From Hyperoplus lanceolatus (Eukaryota > Chordata > Actinopteri > Uranoscopiformes > Ammodytidae), in NCBI GenBank assembly GCA_026929865.2, contig CM049418.1, forward strand, positions 11,821,001 through 11,885,000: 64,000 nucleotides of DNA, read 5' to 3'. Shown here piece by piece: positions 45,186-57,604 of the stretch (positions are counted from its first letter, which is position 1; every line of letters begins with the position of its first letter). The notes under the pieces are model-generated. The model did not search any database. It had not been told where the DNA came from and saw nothing but the letters and a program-made list of their open reading frames with translations. A program made the translations under genes and the position numbers.

Positions 45186-45891
45186 ATGAGCCAAGGATCA
45201 AAGAAAAACAACAACAAGAAAATCCCCAGCAGACAAAGTCAAAAAATAAGTCCTTCTGACGAGGAACAAGACAAGCTAACTGGACCTGCAGCTATGGCTA
45301 CACCGCAAGCTGGCTTAGAGAGCATTAGCAAGCAAATCCAAGCCATGCAAAAAGAGCTGAAAATTGACCTGAAAACTGTCAAAGACCAAATCACCACCCA
45401 AGTGAAAAACCAACTGGAGGACATTAACCATAAACTTGTCAAAGGAAACGCAGTTGTAGAAGAGCAAAATGACAAGATAGATGCCGCTTTGACTCGCACT
45501 CAAGAGGTCCAACAGTGGAGTACTGACGCAAAATGCGCACTGAAGGACATACTAAAGGAACAGAAAATAATGATGGATAAGCTGGCTTATGATTTAGAAT
45601 CCAGAAGGTGCGGAGCTGAGAAGCAAATCGGTCGCGGCGTTTATGGACAAATGCTTAAAAGACGAGCTTTCCATTGAAACGGACCTCCGGATTCAACGAG
45701 CCCACCGAGCCCTCGCGCCGAAGCCAAAGACGGGACAACCGTCGAGATCGATTCTACTCGACTCTCAGCAGTTTAATGTCAAGGACAAGGTTTTCAAAGA
45801 GGCGTGGGGAAAGAAAACGGTCAAGCTCGGAGAAAGTAGGATTTATTTTGACCGTGACTACTCTGTGAGAATGCTGCAACAACGCAAGTAG
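45186..45891 (+). pseudogene. L1 ORF1 (RNA-binding coiled-coil protein), internally deleted
   Basis: Normally ~300 aa, forming trimers that coat L1 RNA. The N-terminal frame (45186-45677) starts MSQGSKKNNNKKIPSRQ and has a long coiled coil, with LESISKQIQAMQKELKIDLK and NKLVKG-like heptads. The frame breaks at ~45610, and the C-terminal domain follows in another frame (45643-45891): LRIQRAHRALAPKPKTGQP, then KVFKEAWGKKTV and YFDRDYSVRMLQQR. The central RRM is missing, so a deletion removed the join. Confidence 0.82.
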
Positions 45892-45944
45892 GGAACTACA
45901 TCCGTTAAGTTTCTGCCAGGTAACAGGCTGAACTAAGGGGTTTT

Positions 45945-48270
45945 GTGGACTTCAGTCACTATTCAGCAGCACACTCTGCATACTCAACAATTGACTATTT
46001 TTTTATGCAGAAAGAGGAATGTCAAATTGGAGTGGCCCACTTGTCCGACCGTAGCCCAATCTTTTTCAAAATACATTTCCAGTCCGGACGAAAAGATACG
46101 ATATGGAGATTGTACGTGGGGATATTAAATAACAAACTGGTGGTCCGACAAATCAAAGCTGAAATACGCAAGTATTTACAAGACAATGATAATGACCAGA
46201 CAAACCCAGCAATACTATGGGATGCTCTAAAAGCTGTTACACGAGGAAAATTCATTTCAATTACCAGTAGATTTCAAAAAGACCTGAAACAATTGGAACA
46301 AAAACACAAAGAAAAAACTGACAAAAAAATACAACGACAAATGAAAGAGGTGAGAAACCAAATTAATACAATTCTACAACAGGAAATAGAGATAAAGGCT
46401 AGGTATTTCAAACAAAATGACTATCAATTAGACCCTAAAGCTACGTGATCCTAATACCAACCAAATTAAATATGAACCAAAAGAAATTGAAAATTATTAC
46501 AAAGATCTTTATACCCAAACATCAACAACAAATCATAAGGATACTAAAACATTTCTAGACTCCCTGGATTTGCCTTCTATAGGTAGAATTCAAAATTAAC
46601 GCATAACAGCAAAGATATCTACAGATGAAATCCATAAAGCAATAAGAAAATTGAAAACAAACAAGGCTCCAGGTAGTGATGGATTTCCATCTGAGTGGTA
46701 TAAAAAAACTTGAAAATTAACTGTCGCCACTATTACTTAGAACCTTTAATTGGACCATTACCAAAGAGAACAATCCCCCCTCATGGAAGGAAGCAATAAT
46801 TACAGTCATTCCCAAACCGCTAAAGGATAAGGAATACAGCCAAAGTTAGAGACCAATATCAATTCTTAATATAGACTACAAACTTTATACCGCTAGAATT
46901 TCAAACACACTCCAAACAGTAGTAACAGATTTGATAGATGAAGACCAGACTGGCTTTGTCTTAGGTCGACAAACTCAGGATAATATCAGGACAATACTCC
47001 GCATTATACATAAAATACAAAAAAATTAAATACCAACAGCATTGATCAGCCTAGATGCTGAAAAGGCATTCGATAGGGTCAACTGGGATTTTCTAGATTT
47101 AACCTTAGAAAAACTTGCAATTAATAAAAAAAACTATTCAATGTATCAAATCAATCTATAACAAACCAACCGCTAGAATCAAAGTAAACGGCTCACTAAC
47201 GGACGGGGTTGCTGTCTCAGCCCTACCTTGTTTGATCTCTATATAGAACCATTAGCCCAAATGATCAGACAAGAGGATGTAATAACAGGAATAGATATTA
47301 ATAACCAAACCCATACTAAAAGTCTTTTCGCGGACGACGTTTTCATCATATTAAAAGATCCAGTAAACTCTTTTACAAAACTTAGGGAAATTTTACCAAA
47401 GTTTGGAGTATACTCAGGTTACAAATTAAATATATCTGAAACTCAAATTATCATGTTTAACTGCTCTCCAAATGAACAACTTAAAGAATTGAAATTAAAT
47501 TGGAAAGCCAAATCAATTCAATATTTAGGCATAACCAAAAACTTGTCAACTTTTCCCAAACAACTATGATCATATTGATGGCAACGTACAGAAAGATATT
47601 GAAAGGTGGTCAATGAGCCTCACTGACAGGATAAATGCAGTGAAAATGAAGATTTTGCCACATTTATTATACTTGTTTCTATCCTTGCCTGTTTGTATAC
47701 CACAGATCCAGTTTATCTAGATTTATCTGGGGGGGAAAGAAACCGAGAATTCCATATACCGCTCTCCAGCTGCCAAAAGACAAGCGGGGGACTGGCACTT
47801 CCTAACTTCAGGGAATACTTTAATGCAGCACAATTGCGTCCACTTATATACTGGTGCAATGTTGATTAAATAGCTCGCTGGAAAGACATTGAAATACCTA
47901 CATCTGGGCCCCTGATACAACCGTTCATAGGGCAAAGACAAATTCCTGCCCATACTAAAGAAGAGGAAGAATTAGACCCAATAACAACTTTTACCTTAAA
48001 TACATGCTATTCCATTATTAAACAACTAAAAGTGGGAAGGGAACTTGGTCTGTTAAAATGGATAGCTTTTCATAAATTCACACCAGGAATTTCTGATGCC
48101 AGATTTAAACAGTCGACTAAGATATGCCAGGTTATACAAAAGCGATATGCAAGGTTATACAAAAGGGTGAAATGACAAACTTTCAAGATTTAAAAAGTAC
48201 ATATGGCTTAGAGAACCAGGACTTATTCAGACTCTTACAAAACCCCTTTTTTCCCCCTCTACCATTAAGG
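45945..48270 (+). pseudogene. L1 ORF2, endonuclease tail and reverse transcriptase
   Basis: The first readable part (45945-46448) is the end of the APE-type endonuclease (SAYSTIDYFFMQKE, AHLSDRSPIFF) and the helical linker. About 180 N-terminal endonuclease residues are absent. RT blocks follow in broken frames: KLKTNKAPGSDGFPSEWYK (~46650), RPISILNIDYKLYT (~46850), FVLGRQTQDNIR (~46955), LISLDAEKAFDRVNWDFL (~47045) and catalytic LFADDVFI (~47325), then LNISETQIIMFNC and IQYLGITKN. At least six stops or shifts occur. No longer functional. Confidence 0.9.
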
Positions 48271-48277
48271 TTGAAAT

Positions 48278-50905
48278 GGACAGCGGACTGAAAACCGTAG
48301 GAACGTTGAAGCCATTCATTCCTATGAAAGCTGCTCATTGGCGCAGGGCGACCATACAGGAAGTATTTGCTTCCGCGTACACGGTGCCAACACGCCCCTT
48401 ACTGACGTTCTTGGATGAAGAAAGCAGTGTAACAGTCTAATATGTCCATGTCGTAAATTAAGCTGAAGCTAAGCGGAGACGAGCACAGTTGTATTGTTTA
48501 TCTACCATGGAAGTATAAATTACATATCCCCGATGATTCTCTGTATGTAATCTTAAAATGACACCCCGTTGTTGTTAAGTAATATAGTGATTCACAAGTT
48601 CTAAACGAAGACTACTCCTGCCATCAGGGCAGCACTATTAGCTAATGTAAGCTAAACCAGCTAGTGGGTTAGCGCTGTTTTAAATAGCGTGTGCTGTTAG
48701 GTAGTGAGCAAAGTTCTTAGTGCTCTATTGAAATAAAGCAAACAAATGTTCAAATGCCAAAGTGAGCTTTTAAAGTTTAATTATAAGACCGAATGTGTGG
48801 TTGTCAAAGCAATTGCCTAATCAGAATGGGTTAGAATTAGTTTTATTTTCCTGCTGTGGGTATCAGTTATATTACAAATTACACAAGCTTAAAAATTCAA
48901 TGTAAAGTTAAACAGTTACAGTTAAACAATCCTTTTTTAAAGAATATTAGTTTGTCCCTTTTTGACATAGTGTTCTGGAACTGAAAATCAGGCTGTCTGG
49001 TTCAGATGAGAGTTGGCAACGAAATACCAGTTGAAACAACATTCAAGTTAAGTAATTAAGATGTTTATTGCTTTCAAGCAAGAGTCAAGGCACAATTATC
49101 AATAAGAATCAAGAATGTCAGCAATTTTTCAAAAATATATAGTAAACTGTACCTGTTGCTGTACCTGTTGCATGAAACACAAACATTTGCAAGTCCACAA
49201 CAGGCTTAACATGTATATAGATTAGGCCTATATATATATATTTCCATAACACCAGATAAAGAAAAACACCTTGTAGGCTATTTACATTTTCATTCAGGGA
49301 ACTCACTGATTCATTCAAGTTGTTAAGAAGCGAAAGAGTCTGAAATGACTCACATGGAACTATAACAACTATAAAAAGCCATGGAAACCAGCAAGCAACA
49401 CATGTTAAATTAAATAACCTGATTATAAAATAATAATCATGGATTAAAGCAATTGCAGAATTAGTTAATCTTCAATGTGATTTAAAACTCTGGGATGAGC
49501 AGTTCCAAAATAAAAGTGGCAAAATGTTAGTGCAGCCACTAGAGTCGTTAAACGCAGCCACTGGTTTGTTGACCTGATTCTTTTGAACGTGTGTGTGCAA
49601 TAAATCAGACAGATATGATATAGAAATAAATGGTTACATATTGAACAGCAACGAAGTTGGAGTAGCCTATAACAGCATAATTAATTATAATACACCAACA
49701 TTGTTAACTGTCATACATAGCCTAACTTAACAAGCAACAGTTGCTGCAAATTAAAAACCAACGTAACTGAAATGGTTATATTACACTAACAATATTATAA
49801 AAATTACGTAGGTCTCCCATACTCATTCAAGTAATCAATACATCCGTGCCTGTTACAGGCATTTCAATGATGTGTGCTTTGGTGTTTTCCACACCATGGG
49901 TAGCGCAAATGGCATAGTACCCATTAGAGATTATTAGAGCTCATCAGCACAGCTGGAGGTGATGGTGAGGCTGCCGCTGGATGAGCAACTAGTTTTTGTA
50001 CATGATCCCGTAATGCACCCATCCTTTGCCTATGGATCTTTTCAATAAATGGATCAATATAGTGAATCGCAATGATCGCAAGCAGAGGAACGTGAGAGTT
50101 GAGCTCACGCGACTAACAGCTGAACCAGTCTACAAATCCCTCGGCGACTGTAATGTTAAAAAGTCACATGCCTAAAAATCATCAACGTCCTTCATGTTAA
50201 GTAAAAGGAAAAACCTCAGACACGAGAAGTTAATGGAGCCTCGCACTGAAAGAGTCATGGACCTATAAAGAAACACTGAGCCCTCTCGGAGGCCGGAGCA
50301 GAAAACCGAAACATTTGTTTCACTACGACTCTGTTCAGCTGCCCACGGCTGCCCACTCCCTCCTCCTCCCGCGAAAACAAACTGAAAGACGTTGAAAGCC
50401 GTTGGGCTAATAAAACGCTTGAGGTGGCGTTTTGAAATGAGAAAACTTCAGTTTTATTAGTACATGGTCTAAAGACAAGTATGAGCCTATGATTGATATC
50501 CAGAAAAAATTTGCGGAGACACAATCTTGTTCGCCGCTTGTATTGTGTGGACGGGGAAATCTGCCTCAGGGCTCCATGGAAAATAAGCTCCCATTCACAG
50601 CATGCAGTACCAATGGGTTGGCCACTAGTCCATGCTGGCTGCTCGGAGAAGGCAGCATCCTGGGGGCCTGTCTTACCCTGACAAAAGTTCTCCAATCTAT
50701 TGCCGGGAAAAAGCAATGACGTCACCGATGTGTCTTGCTGTGTGCAACGTTAATTAAGACCCCCCCTTGCTGCAGAGTAACTCGGAACTATTAAAACATT
50801 ACTCATTATAAAAATAGCGATATTAACAGATATGTAAATGGTTTTATGACAAAAAAATAACACGTACAGGTTTTGAGAATGTTCACAAAAATACAATTAA
50901 ATAGG
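48278..50905. mobile_element. Unidentified 2.6-kb insert in the L1
   Basis: L1 reading stops at LFRLLQ (~48270) and resumes with LTQLHVKAKWEKEQSEDILD at ~50908, so the DNA between is foreign. It is mostly AT-rich. GC-richer ends lie at 48290-48440 and 50100-50780; the latter holds a 156-codon minus frame without known domains. I find no inverted termini, LTRs or poly(A) tail, and no clean target duplication (CTTACAAAA / TTCACAAAA is only similar). Origin unknown. Confidence 0.6.
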
Positions 50906-51470
50906 CAACAAATTGACTCAGCTACATGTCAAAGCTAAATGGGAAAAAGAACAGAGTGAAGACATCCTGGACGACATGTGGTTTAATATGTGGAAAATAC
51001 ACCAGACAAGATTAGCCCAAGATTACCTGCAGACAAATCAACACTCAACAACCCTGCTCGATACTGTGCAAAAGACTGGATCCGAACCGTACACACGTGT
51101 TTTGGAGCTGCAGTAAAATTCAACCTTACTGGGATCATATCCATGTTGTGCTATGTGAGGTACTAAGATACAAAATCCCCCCAACTTGTCTTGTCCTATA
51201 CCTTGGACATATAGAAGGATCGGTGCGCAAAGGAGACCATATTTGATTAAGATTCTTCTTGCTGCAGCAAAAAAGCCCATCGCAAACAACTGGCTCCAGC
51301 CTGTTACACCCGACTACAGACAATGGCTCAACGTTATCGGTGATATTCAAACAATGGAGAGACTAACATATAGATTACAAACTAAGGAAGACTCATTTTC
51401 TAAAGGCTGGGATAAATGGTTGCTTTACATGTCCAAAAATGAAGAAATTTCAAATAGTCTTTATATGTAA
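50906..51470 (+). pseudogene. L1 ORF2 C-terminal region
   Basis: Two frames carry the L1 C-terminus: KWEKEQSEDILDDMWFNMWK and HQTRLAQDYLQTNQ (50913-51116), then ILLAAAKKPIANNWL, ERLTYRLQTKEDSFSKGWDK and a stop at 51468-51470. The cysteine-region core lies across the frame change near 51100. Confidence 0.85.
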
Positions 51471-51589
51471 TGTCAATTGCCCCCCAAAAAGCACTGTTCC
51501 TCTTTAATTTCCCCACTTTATATCTTTCTCTCTAACTTTCTCTCTTTTTCACCATACTCTACATAAAACCAATAAAAGAAAGTTACAAA

Positions 51590-53445
51590 AAAAGTGTTGT
51601 AGGCCTACCGTCAACTGTCTCACCTTCAAACTCCTCCAACTCAGTTTCGTAAAGTTAAAAAAAAAATAAACTCCGTCAGCTGCTGCTGCGTCAGACGGTG
51701 TGGAGTCGGGCTCGGAGTCCGAGTCTGCACCGTGCGCAACAACAGTCATTCAAAGCAGCGGTAGTAATCACACAACCGGACGGTTTTCAAATCCACGTTA
51801 AAATCGCCAGGATATAGAGCTAATTTGCTACAAAAAAGTGGCTAATGGTGTCAAATATGTTGTGTGCAGGTCGGCTCGCTAAAATTAGGCAAATGTCTAT
51901 AAAAGGTCATCGTGATGTGTTCAAATATAACACAAAAGAAAAAAAAATATTTTCCACTAGAAACTTGAATAATAAGGTTTTGGTGAAGAACTTCTTTTCC
52001 CAGCAATATAAAATAGATAGTAAATATAGATTTATGACCTGTTTAACATCCTATCTTGAGCTCTGATCATCTTATAGGCAATTAAAGCAATAATACTAGT
52101 TCTCTTTCAACAAAATAATAGAAAAGTATCAATAGTGGTATCGATAAGGACTCAAATTGTTAAGGAGACTAGATAATGGTATCGATATCAATAAAAAGTA
52201 GCCATCTCCATCCCTACTAGAGATGCAGTATTGAGCCTTCAGCCCTATTTTGAAAATATGTGCTGTGCAAAACAGGCTCATTGCAGCCACCAATGCAGGC
52301 CTAAGACTCACTGACTTGCTCAAAAATTTGGGCTCAGATTGCAAAGTAATGACACAAATGCTCATATTTTCTCTATTCTAGAATTGTATTCCTTGATTTT
52401 ATTTCAATACATTTTAAACTTTTAAGCCTGACCTATTTAGTTACTATTTTCTTGACGCAATCGGGGAACGGTGGGGCTCGAAAATATCCCCATCTCCAAG
52501 TGGGGAATTACAAAAAAAAGTTTGACGACCACTGCCCTAGTGTTACAAATAACACCCTCCTATCCGATGCCAGGGATGGAACCAGACACCTCACCCCAGA
52601 GACCTTACGGCAATGACGTTCCCCCCCCAGGAATCAGAGCACCTGAATTTAGCATTCCTCGTCGCGCACCCGACAACAAATGTGTCACTCTAATAGGCTG
52701 CTGCATCCAAATCGTCCCCGATCGCCAATTTGATACTATAGCAACGCAATTTAGCAAAACTGTCAGGATCCCCTATCTAAGGTGCAGATCTGGCCACTGG
52801 AGCAGACAAGTTGCCAGCGTGTCTGTTTCTCCACAGCGCACAATATCTAATAGGCTATTAGACTACTTTTAGAATAAAATGTCACACAAGAGCGACGATA
52901 AACACACAGGTCAGTAATGGCAAGGTGATGACGCAGATTCTTTGGAAAATCGAAAAAAAGGAAAAAGTTTATGATGATGTCAACAACTCGTGTGTGTGCT
53001 TTTTAAGTCACCACAACCCAAGAAACAAGTCATTGAGGCTCAAATTTTCCTGGGGGAGGACCCTAAGAAAATGCAGCACTCCCAGTATTCTGAAGCACGT
53101 GTATCATCTCTTTTCTGGCTACCCCCACATATTGCTCAAGCCCCTCCTTAGCCCAGGCAGACAAAATATCCTGCCACTGTGCATGCCTTACGGTTAATGG
53201 GAGGAGGAACCAGAGACCTCATGGTTACTGGGAGGAGGAACCAGAGACCTTATGGTTACTAGTCAGCCCCCTTACCATCCTACCATCCCAATCCTTCCCT
53301 GGCCATGTCACATACAAACTTCCTCAGCAACCTCTTCAGTTTGGTTAAACTTCTCTTTTTCATTTCTTTACAGCTCTTGACCATAGTATCATGATATGGA
53401 ACACACAACATTCAAATAATAACACAACAAAACAAAAACACTACC
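51590..53445. other. No recognised gene; MITE-like and repeat fragments
   Basis: 52125-52215 has GGTATCGATA motifs resembling an end of a common fish MITE (ATCGATACC ... CCATCTC). 52540-53270 carries several copies of GAGGAACCAGAGACCT and ACCAGACACCTC phrases, also seen at 18850, so an unnamed repeat is present. Frames are short. Confidence 0.4.
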
Positions 53446-53772
53446 TAATGCCTCGTTTCCACCGAGTAGAGCGGGTCGGATCGGAGCGGTTCGGTCCGGG
53501 TAGTTTGGCTTTTCATTTGCCAAAAGTTGGGTAGGGTACGGTTTAAGCGCACCTAACCGCTCTGAGCCGCTCCCGATCTCAGTACTCCTCCGTAGGGGTA
53601 CTGGCCGCCTGAAAGCGGTCCGAAAATTCATGAGAAGGCGGCGCTACACACTGCCGCCATTTGATTGGTCGGCAGAATCGTCACTTCCGCGCGACAGGGG
53701 GATTTAAAACAAACAAACACAGTACCTGCGATTCATTTCTGGACAACAGCGTAAGCTTATTTTCTTGTAAAA

Positions 53773-55065
53773 ATGGCGCGCAGAATTTTGCCCTGGACAA
53801 ACGCTGAGACGGAGACTTTCCTCTGTATCCTTGGGGAGGAAGAGGTACAGAGGGAGCTGGATGGAGCTGTGAGGAACGAAAGGGTCTTCCAGCTGGTGTC
53901 GGAAAAGATGGTGGCTGCTGGTCACCCGAAGACCACTGAGCAGTGTCGAACAAAATCTAAGAAGCTTCGGGCCGAGTACCGAAAGGTTAAAGACCACAAC
54001 AATCGAAGTGGCGTCAGCAGGAAGACGTGGAGGTGGTACGACACGATGGACGCCATCTACGGTCACCGACCGGCAAGCCGAGGAAGAGAGGGGGGATCGA
54101 CACGGCCACCTCTCTGCTGGAGTCCTTGTTGGAGCCTAACGGTAAGATTTGCCAGGATTGTAGCTATTGTGAGCGTTTTGCTATACTGTTAAGTAACTTA
54201 AATAATTGATAAATAAGCATATTAAGAGACTGGGATGTGCTGCGTTGGGTTGCTGGCCGGTTAGCTAGCCGGTTAGCTAGCAACCCTTTGTTTGGAAGCT
54301 AACGTTAAGTAGCACGCTTCTAGTTTTACTGGTCACCAATTCGGTGACTCAAATATTTCTTTAAAGTCAATGTTGGTCCGTAAACTATTGTTTAGTTGTC
54401 GTGACTAAAACGTAATTTGTGTAACTTTCAGGCGAGGCCCGTTGCTCACAGGACCAGTCGACCCTGTTCGATTCCGAACCCATGGCGACTCCGGAGTGTG
54501 CAACCCCAACACGATGCCCCCCCTTCACGGACATCAACGCCAGCACCAGTGGAGCCTGCTGCCCCAAGCAGTAGGAACACCACTCCACGGCCTTTTGTCT
54601 TTGGTAAGTCCTAAAAAATCACCTGACAACACAGCATTGTTGCTTCTAAATTACGTTCTTTCACTGCTGGATATGATGAAAGTAGAGCTACATTTAACCA
54701 GACCTTTTAAATTCTGCATTATGTGTACCTGCATATGAGTTATTGAGAAGTTGATTAAAAACAATGTGTCTAACATCTGATATTCCTCTCTATTTTGCAT
54801 TACAGACAAAAGGAGAAGGGGCAATGAGGTTGCTGAGGCAATAAGGGAGCTCAAGGCATCCGATGAGAGGACGCTGGAGAGGTTAGAGGCGCGGCAGGAC
54901 GAGCGCCACCAGGTAGATCGGGAGGATGCCCGGATTGCTAGACAGGAAGCGACGGAGGTGGCAAGGGTACAAATGGAGAACCTTGCCGCTTTCAACGCCG
55001 CCTTCCTCCAGACATTTAGTGCGATGGTACAGGTGATGGGTGGACGTCGTGACCCTGTGCCGTGA
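53773..55065 (+). CDS. Myb/SANT-like DNA-binding protein of Harbinger 2 (3 exons)
   Basis: Expected DNA-binding partner of the transposase. Exon 1 runs from ATG 53773 to ~54141 (donor AACG|GTAAGA) and encodes a trihelix Myb/SANT-like domain: WTNAETETFLCILGEEEVQR, VSEKMVAAGHPKTTEQCRTK, SKKLRAEYRKVKDHN, ending KTWRWYDTMDAIYG. Exon 2 is ~54432-54602 (Pro/Thr-rich linker), donor TTTG|GTAAGT. Exon 3 is 54806-55065, a charged helix: REL.ASDERTLERLEARQDE, then RQEATEVARVQMENLAAFNA, likely a coiled coil, stop TGA. Single-base frame breaks are inferred near 54070 (CCGGC) and in the C-run at ~54514. All three exons join in phase 1. Minisatellite and AATAAA (~55457) follow. Confidence 0.8.
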
Positions 55066-55173
55066 TCCAGCCAAAGCTCACGCCAAATTTGTATTTTATA
55101 AATACAAGTTGTTTGTTTTTGTAAACTATTCAGTCTTTTGTAAAGACCACTTTGTTGCACATTGTTTTAAATT

Positions 55174-55365
55174 TGTTTTTGCTTGCTGTTATTTGCACTA
55201 TTTACATTTGTTTTTGCTTGCTGTTATTTGCACTATTTACATTTGTTTTTGCTTGCTGTTATTTGAACTATTTACATTTGTTTTTGCTTGCTGTTATTTG
55301 CACTATTTACATTTGTTTTTGCTTGCTGTTATTTGAACTATTTACATTTGTTTTTGCTTGTTTTG
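55174..55365. repeat. 35-bp minisatellite in the SANT gene 3' region
   Basis: Unit GCTTGCTGTTATTTGCACTA then TTTACATTTGTTTTT, starting at 55181, 55216, 55251, 55286, 55321 and partly 55356. Period is exactly 35 bp; copies differ only at GCAC/GAAC. Confidence 0.95.
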
Positions 55366-56347
55366 CATTTTAAACTATTCACCAGTCTTTTGTAAAGACC
55401 ACTTTGTTGCTTTGCACTTTGTTTTTACATTTTACCTGAAAAGTGTCTATGTAAATAAAGCACATTTTCTCTACTATAACAGGACTTTGTTTCTATACAT
55501 TTCCCATACATATTTGATTGTCACAATGAAGTTCAGTTAAACTTTAACCCCATGGAGAAATTGTGATGGGCATATCATAGTTTTTTTTTTCACAAGAGGG
55601 GTTTAAGTTTGTTTTCAATTGCCGTAGTGCCAACATTCATTGCACTTTATTTCATCAGCTGAATGGGGAGGTGTACTCACCCACTCTTTGAGAGATTAGA
55701 CTTTGCATTTACTCTTTTTGTATGTATTGCAGCCCTGGAAATTCAGGAGTTGTTTGTAACATTTAATTTTTTATTGGGTAAGAAATCTTCATCTACAGGT
55801 TTTGCCAATGACTTTGTGAAATATTGATAAACTAAAGCTCATCTAGACACATGACAACAAATTAACATTTTTATTTAAAACAACTCAGATCATTGAAATG
55901 TTGCTCATGTTTTGCACCAGTGAGCTTGTTTCGTAAACATGCACATGCATTGCACATAATTATGCATGTTATTGATGCACACTGTTAGGATTTTTGCACC
56001 TTTGGTTTCAGTTGTGCCCACTGTTTAATCGAAAAAAATCTAAGCTGGTTCACCTGATTAATACCCAACTGAGAGGAAATGTAGTGGTATAACACTACCT
56101 ACTTGTTACTCTTGTGATTAATAAGTAATAAGTTAATAAGTAGGTAGTCACCTTCAAATCTATTTTTCAAAGCATCTCACTCAATTGTGATATACATTGT
56201 GTTATACAGCAATCAACTCATCGCAAATTGTTACAAAATATGAAGAGGCAGAGTTAAAGCAGAAAGGTTTTATTTGTGTTCAAAACAATAAAGAAATAAA
56301 AGATACATGTGCAAAAACAACTTCAACCTACTTATGGCCACAGAAAA

Positions 56348-57455
56348 TCAAATGTTCACATAGCGCATTAAAGCCTCTCGGACATCCCTGCCCTCCTCTT
56401 CTGCACCCTGTGCAAGTGGCGCCAGAGGCTCTGCTGCCACAGCTGCTTCTACCGGTATGTCCCATTCAGTCTGATAGTTCTCTGCATGACTTTCACAGAG
56501 ATTGTGGAGGGCACAACAAGTCACCACCATTGCCTTTGTCAGTTCGACGCTGCTGTCATTCCTTTTCATAAGGCAACGCCACCTCCCCTTAAGTCTTCCA
56601 AAGGCATTCTCTACCACCACACGTGCCCTGCAGACTTTCTTGTTGTACAGCTGTTGTTCTGTAGTAAGCCGGCCATTGTCAGGGAATGGTTTGAGGAGCC
56701 AGTTCTGTAAAGGATAGGCAGAGTCTCCCAGAATGTAATGACCAGCATTCACCCCTGCAATGTTCCTGGTGCAGGCTGGAAAAAGTCTTCCATGCTCAAC
56801 TAATTCCCAAAGTGTGGAGGATCTCAAAACGCGAGCGTCATGATAACTCCCAGCCATTCCTACAAACGCGCTCCAAAACAGTCCTTTCCCATCCACAACT
56901 CCTTGAAGGATGATGGAATGCCAGCCTTTTCGGTTGAAATAGTCACAGTGGTACTCCTGTGGGGCTATAATAGGTATGTGACACCCATCAATGGAACCGA
57001 CACACTGTGGAAGGCCCCACCTCTGCTCAATGTAGGCTGCCATGTCTTTGAGTTTCTCCTGGTCAGGAAAACATATCTGGTCTGGAGCCAACACCTTGCA
57101 GGCAGCATCACAGAACTCTTGCACACATCGACAAACTGTTGTTTTGCTCACGCCGAAAAGATGACCTATGCTCCTGTATTCGTTGTTGGTGGCCAGCTTC
57201 CACAGTGCGATGGCAACTCTTTTTTTTCAGGGAAACACACCGTCGATAGTTTGTGTCCTGCTTCTGTAGCGCTGGACGCATCATGTTGCAAAGGTGCAGG
57301 AATGTTCCTTCTGACATCCTGAAGTTCTGCACCCACTGTGTGTGTGTGAATCCTGGAACGATCACATCCCACCATTCGCTGGCTCTGCTGAAAGCCCAAA
57401 CTGTTGGCCTGCAGCGTCGTCTGTGCAACAGCTGAATTATCTGAAAGACAAACAT
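56348..57455 (-). CDS. PIF/Harbinger DDE transposase of element 2
   Basis: HARBI1-like protein. It reads from 57455 (an exon starting IIQLLHRRRCRPTVWAF after a CTTTCAG acceptor, or ATG 57455) to TGA at 56348. An N-terminal region with QNFRMSEGTFLHLC and QDTNYRRCVSL is followed, after one frame break in an eight-base A/T run at 57220-57227, by a helix-turn-helix (NNEYRSIGHLFGVSKTTVCR). Catalytic motifs: Asp in GSIDGCHIPI, Asp in GMAGSYHDARVL, Glu in ARVVVENAFGRLKGRWRCL; TCCALHNLCE follows. The acidic tail ends MRYVNI. About 370 aa, family length. The poly-T frame break is the only defect, possibly a sequencing error. 55500-56340 between the genes shows nothing else. Confidence 0.88.
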
Positions 57456-57604
57456 AAACAGAATTTAATACACAAATTGATTGATGGTGTTGCAAAGGTG
57501 GAATAAAACTATAAGTACATATAAAAAAGTGGGGAGAGCAATTCTGGAGAATGCATGTTGACAAATTCAAATTGAGGCAGTTGTGCTCTACTTTTCTATC
57601 CATG

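Larger units (their letters stand above)
45067..51590 (+). mobile_element. Decayed L1-clade LINE, split by a 2.6-kb insert
   Basis: Order: GC-rich 5' UTR (GACTTCCGGGTGACGGTCGA at ~45080), ORF1 (45186-45891), endonuclease tail and RT (45945-48270), unrelated insert (48278-50905), ORF2 C-terminus (50906-51470), short 3' UTR ending near AATAAAAGAAAG at ~51573. Stop codons and frameshifts are scattered throughout. Start and end are approximate; no target duplication is identified. Confidence 0.88.
53449..57600. mobile_element. PIF/Harbinger transposon 2 (SANT gene + transposase), right end lost
   Basis: The left terminus TGCCTCGTTTCCACCGAGTA follows TAA (53446-53448). A GC-rich subterminal region rich in CGGATCGGAGCGG-type words leads to the SANT-like gene (+) and a convergent transposase (-). 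The expected complementary right terminus is absent: unrelated LINE-derived repeat starts at ~57605. The same terminus survives alone at 25662-25696. It is a different family from element 1 by termini and proteins. Confidence 0.85.
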
